Assembly (NCBI GenBank): GCA_965248605.1
Contig: CBDFJV010000004.1
Location: forward strand, 62,001-126,000
Length of the DNA stretch: 64,000 bases
DNA from: CAUZJF01 sp965248605
GTDB lineage: Bacteria; Chloroflexota; Dehalococcoidia; Lucifugimonadales; CAUZJF01
Reading direction: 5' to 3'
The notes under the pieces: generated by a model
Told to the model about the DNA's origin: nothing
The model's database searches: none
Seen by the model: the letters and a program-made list of their open reading frames with translations, nothing else
Translations under genes and position numbers: made by a program
In this document: positions 25,025-33,049 of the stretch, one piece after another
How positions within the stretch are numbered: position 1 is the stretch's first letter
Layout: each line of letters starts with the position of its first letter

Positions 25025-26383
25025 ATGACCGACGTCCCGATGACCCAGCCCGAGCTGATGTTGGGTGAGAACCTGTCGGTCCACCACCACTCGGCGTTTG
25101 TCGAGCTTTCGGACGGCAGAGTCCTACAGTCGTCGGGCGCCCGATTCTCGGCGTCCGACGACGGCGGGCTCTCGTGGTCCGAGCCCTTCCAACGTCGCGA
25201 TAAGAACGGCGGGCTGGTGGGCGGTGGCGGTAGCTCTTTGGTCAACCTCGGCGGCAACGCCATCGGGCTTTCGTCGATAGGCGGACGCGAGGAACCGTCC
25301 CAGGACGAGACCTTGCAGGAACGGATAGCCAGGCAGGAGCGAGGACGCCGGTCCGCTCACATGGTATTTTGGCGCTCCGACGACGCCGGAGAGACCTGGG
25401 AGCCGCCGGTCCGCGTCACGCCCGTTGGACTGAAGTGCCAGGCGCTCCACGACGTCATGTCGCGGACGTCTTCCGGGCGGCTTGTACTTCCCGTGTTCCT
25501 CCTTCTTGGCAAGAACACTGGGCCGTACGAGGAGAAGCCACCCAGTCCTGGGACGCTGGTCAACGGCCAGTTCATCAACGTGACCGGCCACTGGTTCGAT
25601 CCTAATGGGCCGGCCTGCGTTTCGGTCTACTACTCGGACGACGATGGGCGTACGTGGGAGCCGAACCACGACGGCGAGGTCGTCTTGCTCCTCGACTGGA
25701 ACGCAACATACAGCTACGTCGCCGAGCCCACCGTGACCGAGGTTTCTCCAGGTACTCTTCTGATGCTGATGCGCAACCAGATGGGGCGACTTTACCAGGC
25801 CTGGTCGTACGACGATGCGGAGACGTGGACGCGGCCAGAGCCGACGTCGTTGGCCGCGGGCACGACCCCCGCCCAGGTCCGTACTCTCGATAACGGGCAT
25901 ATCCTCGTGGTGTGGAACCAGGAAGGGGAGGAGGATGTCAAGCGAGGAATGAGCAGGCAGCGCATGTCCTCTGCGGTCAGCCGGAACGGCGGCAGTGTGT
26001 GGGAGTTCTTCCAGAACGTCGAGTCGACGATCGAGGGGACGCGGGTGGAGCCCGGGCCGATCAAGAGGCAGCAACCGGAAGACGTCTACTTTCTGCCGGG
26101 TCGTCCCGCGCCAGAGCGAGATCCCGCATATATCGTGCCGGGGCAACGACGAGGAATCTGGTCATACCCATCGGTGCTGGTGCTCGCGGACCGGGTGATC
26201 GTGTCCTACGGATACATCAGGTACGAAGAGCATCCGACGCGCGCTCAATGGACGACGAGCATCAACGAGGAGCCGGGATACCGGACGAAGATCAAGGTGC
26301 TGCCGTTGGACTGGTTCTACGGAGGCAAAGAACCGGCTGACAACCCCTTCTTGCCACGGGCCCACGAGCCTGCATCGCCGTAG
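25025..26383 (+). CDS. BNR/Asp-box sialidase-like protein
   Basis: 452 residues with four Asp-box motifs (S/Y-x-D-x-G-x-T-W): SDDGGLSW near residue 40, SDDAGETW near 118, SDDDGRTW near 204 and YDDAETW near 263, the mark of a six-bladed sialidase-type propeller. No signal peptide, so a cytoplasmic glycoside hydrolase or glycan-binding protein. The arginine triad of true sialidases is not obvious. Start ATG 25025 has GGAGG upstream. Lies behind a Gfo/Idh/MocA gene, a frequent pairing in glycan or sugar-acid catabolic clusters. Confidence 0.83.
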   Translation: MTDVPMTQPELMLGENLSVHHHSAFVELSDGRVLQSSGARFSASDDGGLSWSEPFQRRDKNGGLVGGGGSSLVNLGGNAIGLSSIGGREEPSQDETLQERIARQERGRRSAHMVFWRSDDAGETWEPPVRVTPVGLKCQALHDVMSRTSSGRLVLPVFLLLGKNTGPYEEKPPSPGTLVNGQFINVTGHWFDPNGPACVSVYYSDDDGRTWEPNHDGEVVLLLDWNATYSYVAEPTVTEVSPGTLLMLMRNQMGRLYQAWSYDDAETWTRPEPTSLAAGTTPAQVRTLDNGHILVVWNQEGEEDVKRGMSRQRMSSAVSRNGGSVWEFFQNVESTIEGTRVEPGPIKRQQPEDVYFLPGRPAPERDPAYIVPGQRRGIWSYPSVLVLADRVIVSYGYIRYEEHPTRAQWTTSINEEPGYRTKIKVLPLDWFYGGKEPADNPFLPRAHEPASP

Positions 26384-26483
26384 AAGGTCAGGTCCTTCGG
26401 CTTCGTAGAATCCGGCCTACAGGGTTTTGGGGAGTATATCCTCGAACCCTACCAGAGAAGCAGCCCCCTCATTCAAGTCTTCT

Positions 26484-26507
26484 GGATTCCGGCTTCCGCC
26501 GGAATGA
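26484..26507. repeat. GGATTCCGGC/GCCGGAATG hairpin
   Basis: Short perfect inverted repeat in the gap between two convergent genes; related to 20194-20244. Confidence 0.45.
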
Positions 26508-26523
26508 CTGACTGCCCCTGTGC

Positions 26524-27252
26524 CTACGACACCCCTTGCTCGAGGAGCATCGTCACACCCATGTCCAGGTACTTCTGCGTCAGCGCGGGGTCCGGGATTC
26601 TCATGCAAGGTCTGACCCCTGTGCCTTCTAGCTCGCCCAGGACGTAGCGGGCGCAGTCGTCGATATCCTTGAATGGGTGGTTAGGCTGGGCTTCCAGGCT
26701 TAGCCTCAGGTCCGCCGGCCCGAAGGAGAGGCAGTCGACGCCTGGCTTGGCCAGCTTCCGTGCGTTGCTGACCGCCTGCACCGACTCGATCTGCATCCAG
26801 AGCACCCCAATCTCAGCCCACCAATCTGAGTACTCATGGATCTCGGGGCGTTGGCCGAGCCCCAACCGCGTTGTCCCTCCCCAGCTCCGCACGCCCTGCT
26901 GGGGGTAGTAGAAGTTTGCCACCGCCTCGTCGACGGTAGATTCGAGCTCGACCTGCGGGACCTCGATTCCAGCTGGGCCCAGGTCGAGGATGTTGCCGAC
27001 CAGGTAGGTGTGACGTGTGTGTTTGATACGGAACTGGACGTGAATGTCGAGGTCCTCCGCGATCTTGCAGAACTCAACAAGCCGGTCTTCGTTGTACGGG
27101 GCGTGTTGCCCATCTACGGAGACGAAATCGTATGGCTTCCGCTCGACTACGGACTTCAGCCAATCAGCATCGGCCTTCATTGGGATACTGGCACCGATGA
27201 GCCTCTCGCCGCCTCGAATTCGGCTTTTCAGCGATGTTGAGTTAAATGACAC
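26524..27252 (-). CDS. HpcH/HpaI aldolase family protein
   Basis: 242-residue class II pyruvate aldolase (reversible aldol cleavage of 2-keto-3-deoxy acids to pyruvate and an aldehyde). Visible: YDFVSVDGQHAPYNE, the IEVPQVE segment, SVQAVSNARKLAKPG with a Glu metal ligand (MQIES) and VDCLSFGPADLRLSL with an Asp ligand. Start GTG at 27252 with AAAGGAAC upstream. The product of the sugar-acid dehydratases nearby would be a 2-keto-3-deoxy acid, so this enzyme could complete the route; that link is inference. Confidence 0.87.
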   Translation of the reverse strand: MSFNSTSLKSRIRGGERLIGASIPMKADADWLKSVVERKPYDFVSVDGQHAPYNEDRLVEFCKIAEDLDIHVQFRIKHTRHTYLVGNILDLGPAGIEVPQVELESTVDEAVANFYYPQQGVRSWGGTTRLGLGQRPEIHEYSDWWAEIGVLWMQIESVQAVSNARKLAKPGVDCLSFGPADLRLSLEAQPNHPFKDIDDCARYVLGELEGTGVRPCMRIPDPALTQKYLDMGVTMLLEQGVS

Positions 27253-27339
27253 TTGCAGTTCCTTTCTCAGTCAGGGGCGCGAGAACGGTACCAGTGGACA
27301 TACACCAGGTCCAGACCGCTTAGCTAAGTCCCGGAGGAT

Positions 27340-28101
27340 CTATTCACTTCTAACAACTAGACTCAGGTACTGACGTACAAAGTTGTCGAACTCAGCAGTT
27401 TCTGCCGTATGGACCGTCCCTGTCCGCCAGCGCTCCCACTTCTGTAGCTCGGATATCGCTTCGTTCAGCTGTAGACCTAGCTCGTCGAGCTTGTCGCTCG
27501 CCCTTTTTTGAAACTCGCCCAGTTGCACCAGGCTGATGTCCGACTCCGCCAGCCGATCGTCCAACGACGCCAGCTCAAGCTCCCAGATGTTATTCTCTTC
27601 CAACAGTACGTCCACTCGCTCTCGAGACTGCTCCTCGTTGGTCTCCAGGTCCGAGAGCATTCGCTCGACGCCGGCTCCGGCAGCTTCAAGCGTGATCGTC
27701 TCGGCACTCAGCTTTTTGATAGGAGAAGAGCCGGGGCTTGCGACCTCCGTGCCGCGCTGGCCGTCGACCTGCCAAAAGATGAGGTCGGGGTTGTCCGACG
27801 AGCCGTTGACGTCGACGACGACCTCGATCGACCCCAGCGCCGTATCACCCTCGACCATCTCCACCCCGTAGGGCGTTCCCAGCGCCGTGTATTCGGTCGT
27901 GTCAACGCTGAGCTCGAATGTTGCACCAGCGTCTACGGGGTCGTGAAAGCGGTTGACGGACGCGGTGAGGCCGGGCCCGGTCTCGGTTTCGCCGCAGCCC
28001 ACCGCGAAGGTGAGCACCGCGGCTGCCAGCGCGGTCCACAGCGGAAGTGGAACTGACAAGGCACGCTTTACCTCAAACCACTGTCCCGTCGATGATCGCA
28101 C
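27340..28101 (-). CDS. Predicted lipoprotein with C-terminal coiled coil
   Basis: 253 residues. A signal peptide (LWTALAAAVLTFAVGC) ends in the good lipobox AVGC. A beta-rich domain of about 100 residues follows (FELSVDTTEYTALGT, ALGSIEVVVDVNGSS), then from about residue 130 a helical part rich in Glu, Leu and Ser (RMLSDLETNEEQSRERVDVL) that should form a coiled coil. Family unknown. It starts (GTG 28101) six bases after the stop of the 712-residue NHL gene, so the two are one operon and probably work together at the cell surface. Confidence 0.6.
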   Translation of the reverse strand: MRSSTGQWFEVKRALSVPLPLWTALAAAVLTFAVGCGETETGPGLTASVNRFHDPVDAGATFELSVDTTEYTALGTPYGVEMVEGDTALGSIEVVVDVNGSSDNPDLIFWQVDGQRGTEVASPGSSPIKKLSAETITLEAAGAGVERMLSDLETNEEQSRERVDVLLEENNIWELELASLDDRLAESDISLVQLGEFQKRASDKLDELGLQLNEAISELQKWERWRTGTVHTAETAEFDNFVRQYLSLVVRSE

Positions 28102-28107
28102 GCTAAC

Positions 28108-30246
28108 TTACCTGGGCTCCAGCTTCACCGCCCGAATGCGGCTATTGTAGAAATCAGACACGAGCAGCACGTTGTCTCCATATAGCCAGAGCCCGTGCGG
28201 CTCGTTGAACGCAGCGTCCGTCGCCGGTCGACCGTCACCGCTGTCTCCGGGCGTCCGGATTCCCGCGACCGTCTCCAGCCTTCCATCGGCGGCGACCCTG
28301 CGCACACAGTTGTTACCTGAGTCGGACACGTACACTACACCGTCGGCCGTGACCGCGAGGCCCGATGGCTGGCTCAGCTTCGCTTCCGTGGCCATTGTGC
28401 CGTCGGGGGAGTAGCCTTTCTCTCCAGACCCTACGACGGTCGTGATGACGCCGGTTTCGTCGACCTTTCGCACGACGTGGTGGGCTGGGTCCGCGAAATA
28501 CATGTTGCCTTCGGCGTCGAAGCGAATGTTTGTGGGAGCGCCGACCTGCGCCTCGGCGGCGGGCCCGCCGTCGCCCGAGTACCCTGGACTCCCGGTGCCG
28601 GCCACCGTGGTGATGATAGACGTCACGGCGTCGATCCTTCGAATCCGCCCTATTGTGGCGTCTGCGACGTAGATGTCGTCTTTCGGGCCGTGCGCCACGG
28701 CTTGAGTCTGGACGAAGCAGGCCGATACCGCGGGGCCACCGTCTCCTTTGTCCCACTGGAACCCGGTCCCGGCGATGGTGCTTATCGTCCCATCGGTATC
28801 GACGCGCCTGACATAGCCGTGCCTCGTGTCGGCAACGACCACGCGCCCCTTCGAGTCTGCGGAAACGTCGTTCGGGTTGCTCAGGTAGGCTTCGTCGGCG
28901 GGGCCGCCGTCGCCTCCGTAGGCCCGGGCGCCGTTACCCGCGACGGTTCGGATGGTCCCAGTCTCTGGGTCGATGCCGCGGACTCGTTGGGTCATCATGT
29001 CGGCGATATATATCTGGCCGTCAGGCCCCGCAGAGATGGATTGGGGGGCGCACAAGAAGCCGTTCGTCGCCGGCTCATCGTCGTGAACGCTGGTGCCCCC
29101 CAGAACGGTCGTCACGATTCCCGTGGCGCCGTCGTACCTGCGAACGCGTCCCGAGCAGTCGCACCAGAACACGGTGCCGTCGGGGTCCGCCCAGATACCG
29201 GCCTCGACCGAGTTGCAGGCCGTCTCTCGGCCCGGCAACCCTTCTTCGCCATACCCAGGCACGCCGTTGCCGACCAGCGTCGTGACCACTCCGGTCTCCG
29301 CGTCGACCTTACGCACCCTGTAGCCGTACTTTTCGCCGACGTACATGTTGTCGTGGACGTCGAAGCACAGTGCGTCCGGCATGAGCGTGCTCGCTTCGGT
29401 CGCGGGGCCTCCATCGCCGTTGGACGCGGGCATTCCGTTGCCCAGCGCGGTCGTGATGATGCCGGTTGCCATGTCGATCTTGCGAATCCGGTGGTTCGAG
29501 TTGTCGCAAACGTAGAGGTCGCCCTTCGAGTCGAAGGCGAGATGCTCGTTGTGATAGAAACCCGCTTCGCTGGCCGGCCCGCCGTCGCCGTGGTAGCCGC
29601 CGAGGCTCGGGCCTCCCCAGTCCTCCAGCCCACGACCCGCAAACGGCCGGCTGTCGCCCGACTCGGAAGGGTAGAGACGGGCGTCCAGGCCGGCGAAGTG
29701 CTCGATGACCCCTGTCTTAGCGTCGACTCGCCGGATGTTGTTCGTCCACTCGCCCGAGAGGTAGACGTTGCCTTGGTCGTCGACTGCCATGCCGCAGGTG
29801 ACGTCGAGCTCGGCTTCGAGGGCCGGACCGCCGTCTTCTCCGCGGCCCGACTTTCCCGACCCGGCGACTCGGGTGATAGTCTCCGTCTCGTTGTCGATCT
29901 TGTGGACGGCCTCGTTTCGCAAGTCAGCCACGTACATGTTGGAGTCTCTGTCCAGCACCAGACTGTGCGGGCCGCCGAAACGCGCGTCGATAGCCGGCCC
30001 GCCGTTGCCCCGGTCACCTGGAACGCCGTCCCCGGCGAAGGCGTGCAGGATACCTTCGTGGTCGATACGCCACATACGATTGCAGTGCCAGTCGACGACA
30101 ATCATGTCGCCGTCGGGCCGCCTCGCAACACCGATGGGCCATCCGACGTGCGCCTCTTTGGCAGGCACGCCGACCCGGTACGGGGCCCCCGCGATCGTTG
30201 CCACGGTGCCTGGCTGCATGCCATCGAAAAACTCGCCGAGATTCAA
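28108..30246 (-). CDS. Large NHL-repeat protein
   Basis: 712 residues of about eleven to twelve NHL repeats, each with GDGGPAxxAxxxxPxGLxxD, GNxYVADxxNxRVRKID and TVAGxGxPG, enough for two six-bladed propellers. No clear signal peptide with this start (TTG 30246, GGGAG upstream), although its partner is a lipoprotein. Same sub-type as the lipoprotein at 21136-22443. On the plus strand a long ORF (28477-30669) runs opposite it; that is a shadow of the repeats. Confidence 0.85.
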   Translation of the reverse strand: MNLGEFFDGMQPGTVATIAGAPYRVGVPAKEAHVGWPIGVARRPDGDMIVVDWHCNRMWRIDHEGILHAFAGDGVPGDRGNGGPAIDARFGGPHSLVLDRDSNMYVADLRNEAVHKIDNETETITRVAGSGKSGRGEDGGPALEAELDVTCGMAVDDQGNVYLSGEWTNNIRRVDAKTGVIEHFAGLDARLYPSESGDSRPFAGRGLEDWGGPSLGGYHGDGGPASEAGFYHNEHLAFDSKGDLYVCDNSNHRIRKIDMATGIITTALGNGMPASNGDGGPATEASTLMPDALCFDVHDNMYVGEKYGYRVRKVDAETGVVTTLVGNGVPGYGEEGLPGRETACNSVEAGIWADPDGTVFWCDCSGRVRRYDGATGIVTTVLGGTSVHDDEPATNGFLCAPQSISAGPDGQIYIADMMTQRVRGIDPETGTIRTVAGNGARAYGGDGGPADEAYLSNPNDVSADSKGRVVVADTRHGYVRRVDTDGTISTIAGTGFQWDKGDGGPAVSACFVQTQAVAHGPKDDIYVADATIGRIRRIDAVTSIITTVAGTGSPGYSGDGGPAAEAQVGAPTNIRFDAEGNMYFADPAHHVVRKVDETGVITTVVGSGEKGYSPDGTMATEAKLSQPSGLAVTADGVVYVSDSGNNCVRRVAADGRLETVAGIRTPGDSGDGRPATDAAFNEPHGLWLYGDNVLLVSDFYNSRIRAVKLEPR

Positions 30247-30389
30247 TGCTGGAACTCCCTGGTTAACTTGCAGTCCTGCGGGCGCGACTTGAGCTTATCA
30301 CGTAACGAGGTGCAACCTATTCTACTAATCGTCAAAAAAAACCCTGTCGTAAACCGTCGCAAACTGTCGAATTCGTATCTGTGGGATTG

Positions 30390-30485
30390 CTACGCTTGGG
30401 GGTGGAATGCGACAGGTAGGGGGTTGGGGGGTGGAGCGGGTACAGGGTATCGGGTACAGGTTGGGTGCGCGGTTGTCAGGGGCAT
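30390..30485 (-). CDS. Short ORF of cassette B, unknown function
   Basis: 31 residues, proline-rich (MPLTTAHPTCTRYPVPAPPP), ATG at 30485 with AAAGGAA upstream. Corresponds in position and frame to the 46-residue ORF of copy A; frame similarity continues past the stop (RYEFDSLRRF). Confidence 0.3.
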   Translation of the reverse strand: MPLTTAHPTCTRYPVPAPPPNPLPVAFHPQA

Positions 30486-30523
30486 GGCTTCGTTCCTTTC
30501 GCGGTGCGTTGGCTGGTCCGGCC

Positions 30524-30555
30524 AAAACAAAAGGGACCGACCGTGGGGTCGGTCC
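30524..30555 (-). terminator. Intrinsic terminator in cassette B
   Basis: On the minus strand GGACCGACC, loop CCAC, GGTCGGTCC (perfect 9-bp stem), then CTTTTGTTTT. A second hairpin of nearly the same sequence, without a T run, lies nearer the promoter at 30585-30606. Confidence 0.65.
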
Positions 30556-30613
30556 GCTGGAAAGACTGTGTCTACCAATAGAACGGACCGACCGTGGGGT
30601 CCGTCCCTCGGAA

Positions 30614-30642
30614 ATACTGTAGTACATGCGTTCTGGTATGTC
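30614..30642 (-). promoter_or_regulatory. Promoter of repeat cassette B
   Basis: On the minus strand TTGACA (30642-30637), 17 bases, TACAGT (30619-30614). Consensus -35 and spacing. Confidence 0.65.
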
Positions 30643-30667
30643 AAGGGCGGGTTGCGCGGCCTGTGGT

Positions 30668-30855
30668 AGCTCTGTAATTGTGACATCCCTTAACTGTTCG
30701 GTGAAAATGTCACCATGGAGACAATCACGTTGAACAGGAAAGAGCAGCAGCGGGTCATGGTCTTGAATCGGGTGGAGAGTAGAGAACTGACGGCCGTCCA
30801 GGCGGGGGAGCACCTCGATCGACTCAGCACAGGGCTTGTCGGACCACAGCTTTGA
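30668..30855 (+). pseudogene. Remnant of an ISNCY-type element (transposase start)
   Basis: The element end (TCTGTAATTGTGACATCCC, CTGTTCGGTGAAAATGTCACC) and the first codons of the transposase (ATG 30715, METITLNRKEQQRVMVLN) match the complete element at 18505-19920. Similarity fades after about 25 residues and the frame stops at 30855. The rest of the element is gone. The promoter of cassette B begins about 26 bases beyond the element end. Confidence 0.75.
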
Positions 30856-30945
30856 TGGCGACTTGGTACAAATCGTCAGATGGCACAAATTGACAACGCG
30901 CCGAGTCGAACCTATCCTTGCGGCACCGTGAAGAGAGGCGGGTAG

Positions 30946-31605
30946 ATGGCCCAGTACGACATCGAAGGCAATCCGGACTACGGGCAGCTTGCGGTGACAC
31001 TCTCGCCGGGAGAGGCTTTTGTCGCCGAAGCTGGGGCGATGGCGTGGATGACCGACGGCATGAACGTAAAGGCCCGAATGTTGGGCGGGCTGTTCAAGGC
31101 TCTGCTGAGAAAGATCGGCGGCGGAGAGTCATTGTTCGTGGGTGAATACAGCCACGAACGAGGCGGGACTGTGACGTTTTCGCCATCCCGGCCAGGCACA
31201 ATCGTAAGGCGCACGTTGAACAACGAGATTTTCATCCTCACGGCGGGCTCATTCATGGCCTGCACGCCGGGAATCACCCTCAAGACCAGATTCCACGGGC
31301 TTAAGGGCCTTTTCTCGGGCAAGGGCGGCTTCTTTATCGAGTGCAGCGGTACCGGAGAGCTCTTCTTCAACGCCTTCGGAGCCGTCCTGGAGCGGGAGAT
31401 CGACGGTGCCTTGACGGTAGATACCGGTCATATGGTTGCTTGGGAACCAAGCGTGTCATATTCCATCCGTGGCATGGGGAACCTCAAGAGCACCATATTC
31501 TCCGGCGAGGGGCTGGCGATGCGATTTACCGGTTCCGGAAAGGTCTACCTCCAGACCCGGACGATGAGCGGCGTATCGGAGTGGCTCGCTCCGTTCAGCC
31601 GCTAG
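30946..31605 (+). CDS. AIM24 family protein, first of three
   Basis: 219 residues of the AIM24/TIGR00266 family: a beta-helix-like fold with LSPGEAFVAEAGAMAWMTDG at the start, FSGKGGFFIECSGTGELFFN in the middle and LTVDTGHMVAWEPSVSYSI near the end. Function in bacteria is not established (the yeast relative Aim24 is mitochondrial). Followed by two paralogues (gaps of 20 and 1 base), so one operon. ATG 30946 has AGAGGCGGG upstream. Confidence 0.88.
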   Translation: MAQYDIEGNPDYGQLAVTLSPGEAFVAEAGAMAWMTDGMNVKARMLGGLFKALLRKIGGGESLFVGEYSHERGGTVTFSPSRPGTIVRRTLNNEIFILTAGSFMACTPGITLKTRFHGLKGLFSGKGGFFIECSGTGELFFNAFGAVLEREIDGALTVDTGHMVAWEPSVSYSIRGMGNLKSTIFSGEGLAMRFTGSGKVYLQTRTMSGVSEWLAPFSR

Positions 31606-31625
31606 CCTGCCAGGGGACACCGACT

Positions 31626-32315
31626 ATGGAAATCGACGTCGCGGACCAGGGCGCTTTCAGCTGGGCCCTCGTGGGATTGAAACCCGGTGAGCAGTTCATG
31701 TCCGAGGCGGGCGCACTGTTCCGGGCATCGGACAACGTCGAGATCGACGTGACCACGAAGAGTAAGGGGTCGGGTGGGTTGATGGGTGGCCTTAAGAGGA
31801 TGATCGCCGGCGAGAGCTTCTTTTTCTCGACCTACCGGTGCAAGGACAACGAGGATGGCGAGGTCGGTCTGGCCCCAACACTTCAAGGCGAGATCGCTTC
31901 GATCGAATGCGACGGTCGAAACCAGTGGATATGCGCCGGGGGCAGCTACCTCGGCTCCACGTCTGATCTCGAAATCAAAACGCAGTTCCAAGGCGTCAAA
32001 GGTCTGCTGTCAGGCGAGTCGCTGTCATTCATATCGGTCTCCGGGCGAGGACAACTCCTTGTGAACGCGTTCGGCAAGATCAGGGAGATCGACGTCCAGG
32101 ACGCCTTGACGGTGGACACAGGCCACGTTGTTGCGTTCGAAGACACGTTGAGCTACTCGGTAGGGAAGGCAGGCGGGAGCTGGATACAGTCGTTCCTGAC
32201 CGGCGAAGGCATCGTGCTGAAGTTCACCGGTCGAGGTCGCCTCTACGTCCAGAGCCACAACCCGGACGAGTTCGGCGGCGACCTCGGGCCAATGCTTCCC
32301 GAGCGGAGACGGTAG
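31626..32315 (+). CDS. AIM24 family protein, second of three
   Basis: 229 residues, AIM24 family: LKPGEQFMSEAGALFRASDN, GLMGGLKRMIAGESFFFSTY, GVKGLLSGESLSFISVSGRG, LTVDTGHVVAFEDTLSYSV. The ATG at 31626 has AGGGGA upstream; a longer reading frame exists but overlaps the first gene and shows no family similarity. Diverged from its neighbours, so the triplication is not recent. Confidence 0.87.
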   Translation: MEIDVADQGAFSWALVGLKPGEQFMSEAGALFRASDNVEIDVTTKSKGSGGLMGGLKRMIAGESFFFSTYRCKDNEDGEVGLAPTLQGEIASIECDGRNQWICAGGSYLGSTSDLEIKTQFQGVKGLLSGESLSFISVSGRGQLLVNAFGKIREIDVQDALTVDTGHVVAFEDTLSYSVGKAGGSWIQSFLTGEGIVLKFTGRGRLYVQSHNPDEFGGDLGPMLPERRR

Positions 32316-32316
32316 G

Positions 32317-32991
32317 ATGCACTACGAAATCGAGTCGCGGCCCAGCTACAGCGTCGTCGAGGTCCGCCTCGAGCCCGACGAGCAGGTCGTCACCGAGGCC
32401 GGCGCCATGGTCTGGATGAGCGACAACATGAAGATGGTAACGTCCACCAGAGGAGGTGCTCTCTCTGGACTGAAACGCAGCGTCCTTTCAGGCGAGAGCT
32501 TCTTTCAGAACACCTACAGCGCTCAGGCCGAGGCCGGCTTCCTGGGGATAGCGCCGGGTCAACCCGGCGATATCATCGTCCACGAGATGGACGGCACCGA
32601 GCTATTCCTCGAGAAGAACGCCTATCTGGCTTCTAGCCCGGACGTACACTGCGACGCCAACTTCCAAGGCTTTCGCGGCCTTTTCGCCGAGGGGATGTTC
32701 GCTCTCACGGTGAGTGGCACTGGGACGCTGTTCTTCAACTCCTACGGCGATATCACCGAAATCGACGTCGACGGATCCTACATCGTCGACAACGGGCACG
32801 CGGTCGCCTGGGAGCCGTCCCTGGACTACGAGCTTACGCGCTCACGTGGAATACGGTCGTTCCTTTTCTCGGACCAGATACTGATGCGGTTCCACGGTCA
32901 GGGCAAGCTGTGGGTTCAGTCGCGCAACCCGAGGTCGCTGGCTGACTGGGTGTACCCGTTCCGGCCGCAGGAGAGTGCGCAGAACGAGTAG
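32317..32991 (+). CDS. AIM24 family protein, third of three
   Basis: 224 residues, AIM24 family: LEPDEQVVTEAGAMVWMSDN, LSGLKRSVLSGESFFQNTYS, YIVDNGHAVAWEPSLDYEL, ILMRFHGQGKLWVQSRNP. Starts one base after the stop of the second gene, so translational coupling is likely. Closest in start and end blocks to the first member. Confidence 0.88.
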   Translation: MHYEIESRPSYSVVEVRLEPDEQVVTEAGAMVWMSDNMKMVTSTRGGALSGLKRSVLSGESFFQNTYSAQAEAGFLGIAPGQPGDIIVHEMDGTELFLEKNAYLASSPDVHCDANFQGFRGLFAEGMFALTVSGTGTLFFNSYGDITEIDVDGSYIVDNGHAVAWEPSLDYELTRSRGIRSFLFSDQILMRFHGQGKLWVQSRNPRSLADWVYPFRPQESAQNE

Positions 32992-33049
32992 GGGCGCACC
33001 AGTGTGTGCACCCGGTTTCTCACCGTGAATCGGAGCGCGGGCGGACACG

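Larger units (their letters stand above)
30344..30642 (-). repeat. Promoter-terminator-short ORF cassette, copy B
   Basis: Alignable with 20323-20564 (see copy A). Compared with A it has two promoter-proximal hairpins instead of one and a stop codon in the short ORF. It ends about 100 bases upstream of the large NHL gene on the same strand, so its promoter may drive that operon if the terminator is read through. Confidence 0.65.

Noticed and set aside
28477..30669. 730-codon ORF on the plus strand
   Set aside because: Lies opposite the NHL-repeat gene; the repeats and GC-rich codons keep the reverse frame open. No family features and the minus strand has clear NHL motifs.
30325..30888. 187-codon ORF across cassette B and the IS remnant
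   Set aside because: Crosses a promoter, two hairpins and the end of a mobile element, so it is not a gene.
31341..31625. Upstream extension of the second AIM24 gene
   Set aside because: Overlaps the first AIM24 gene in another frame and shows no AIM24 similarity; ATG 31626 has its own ribosome site.
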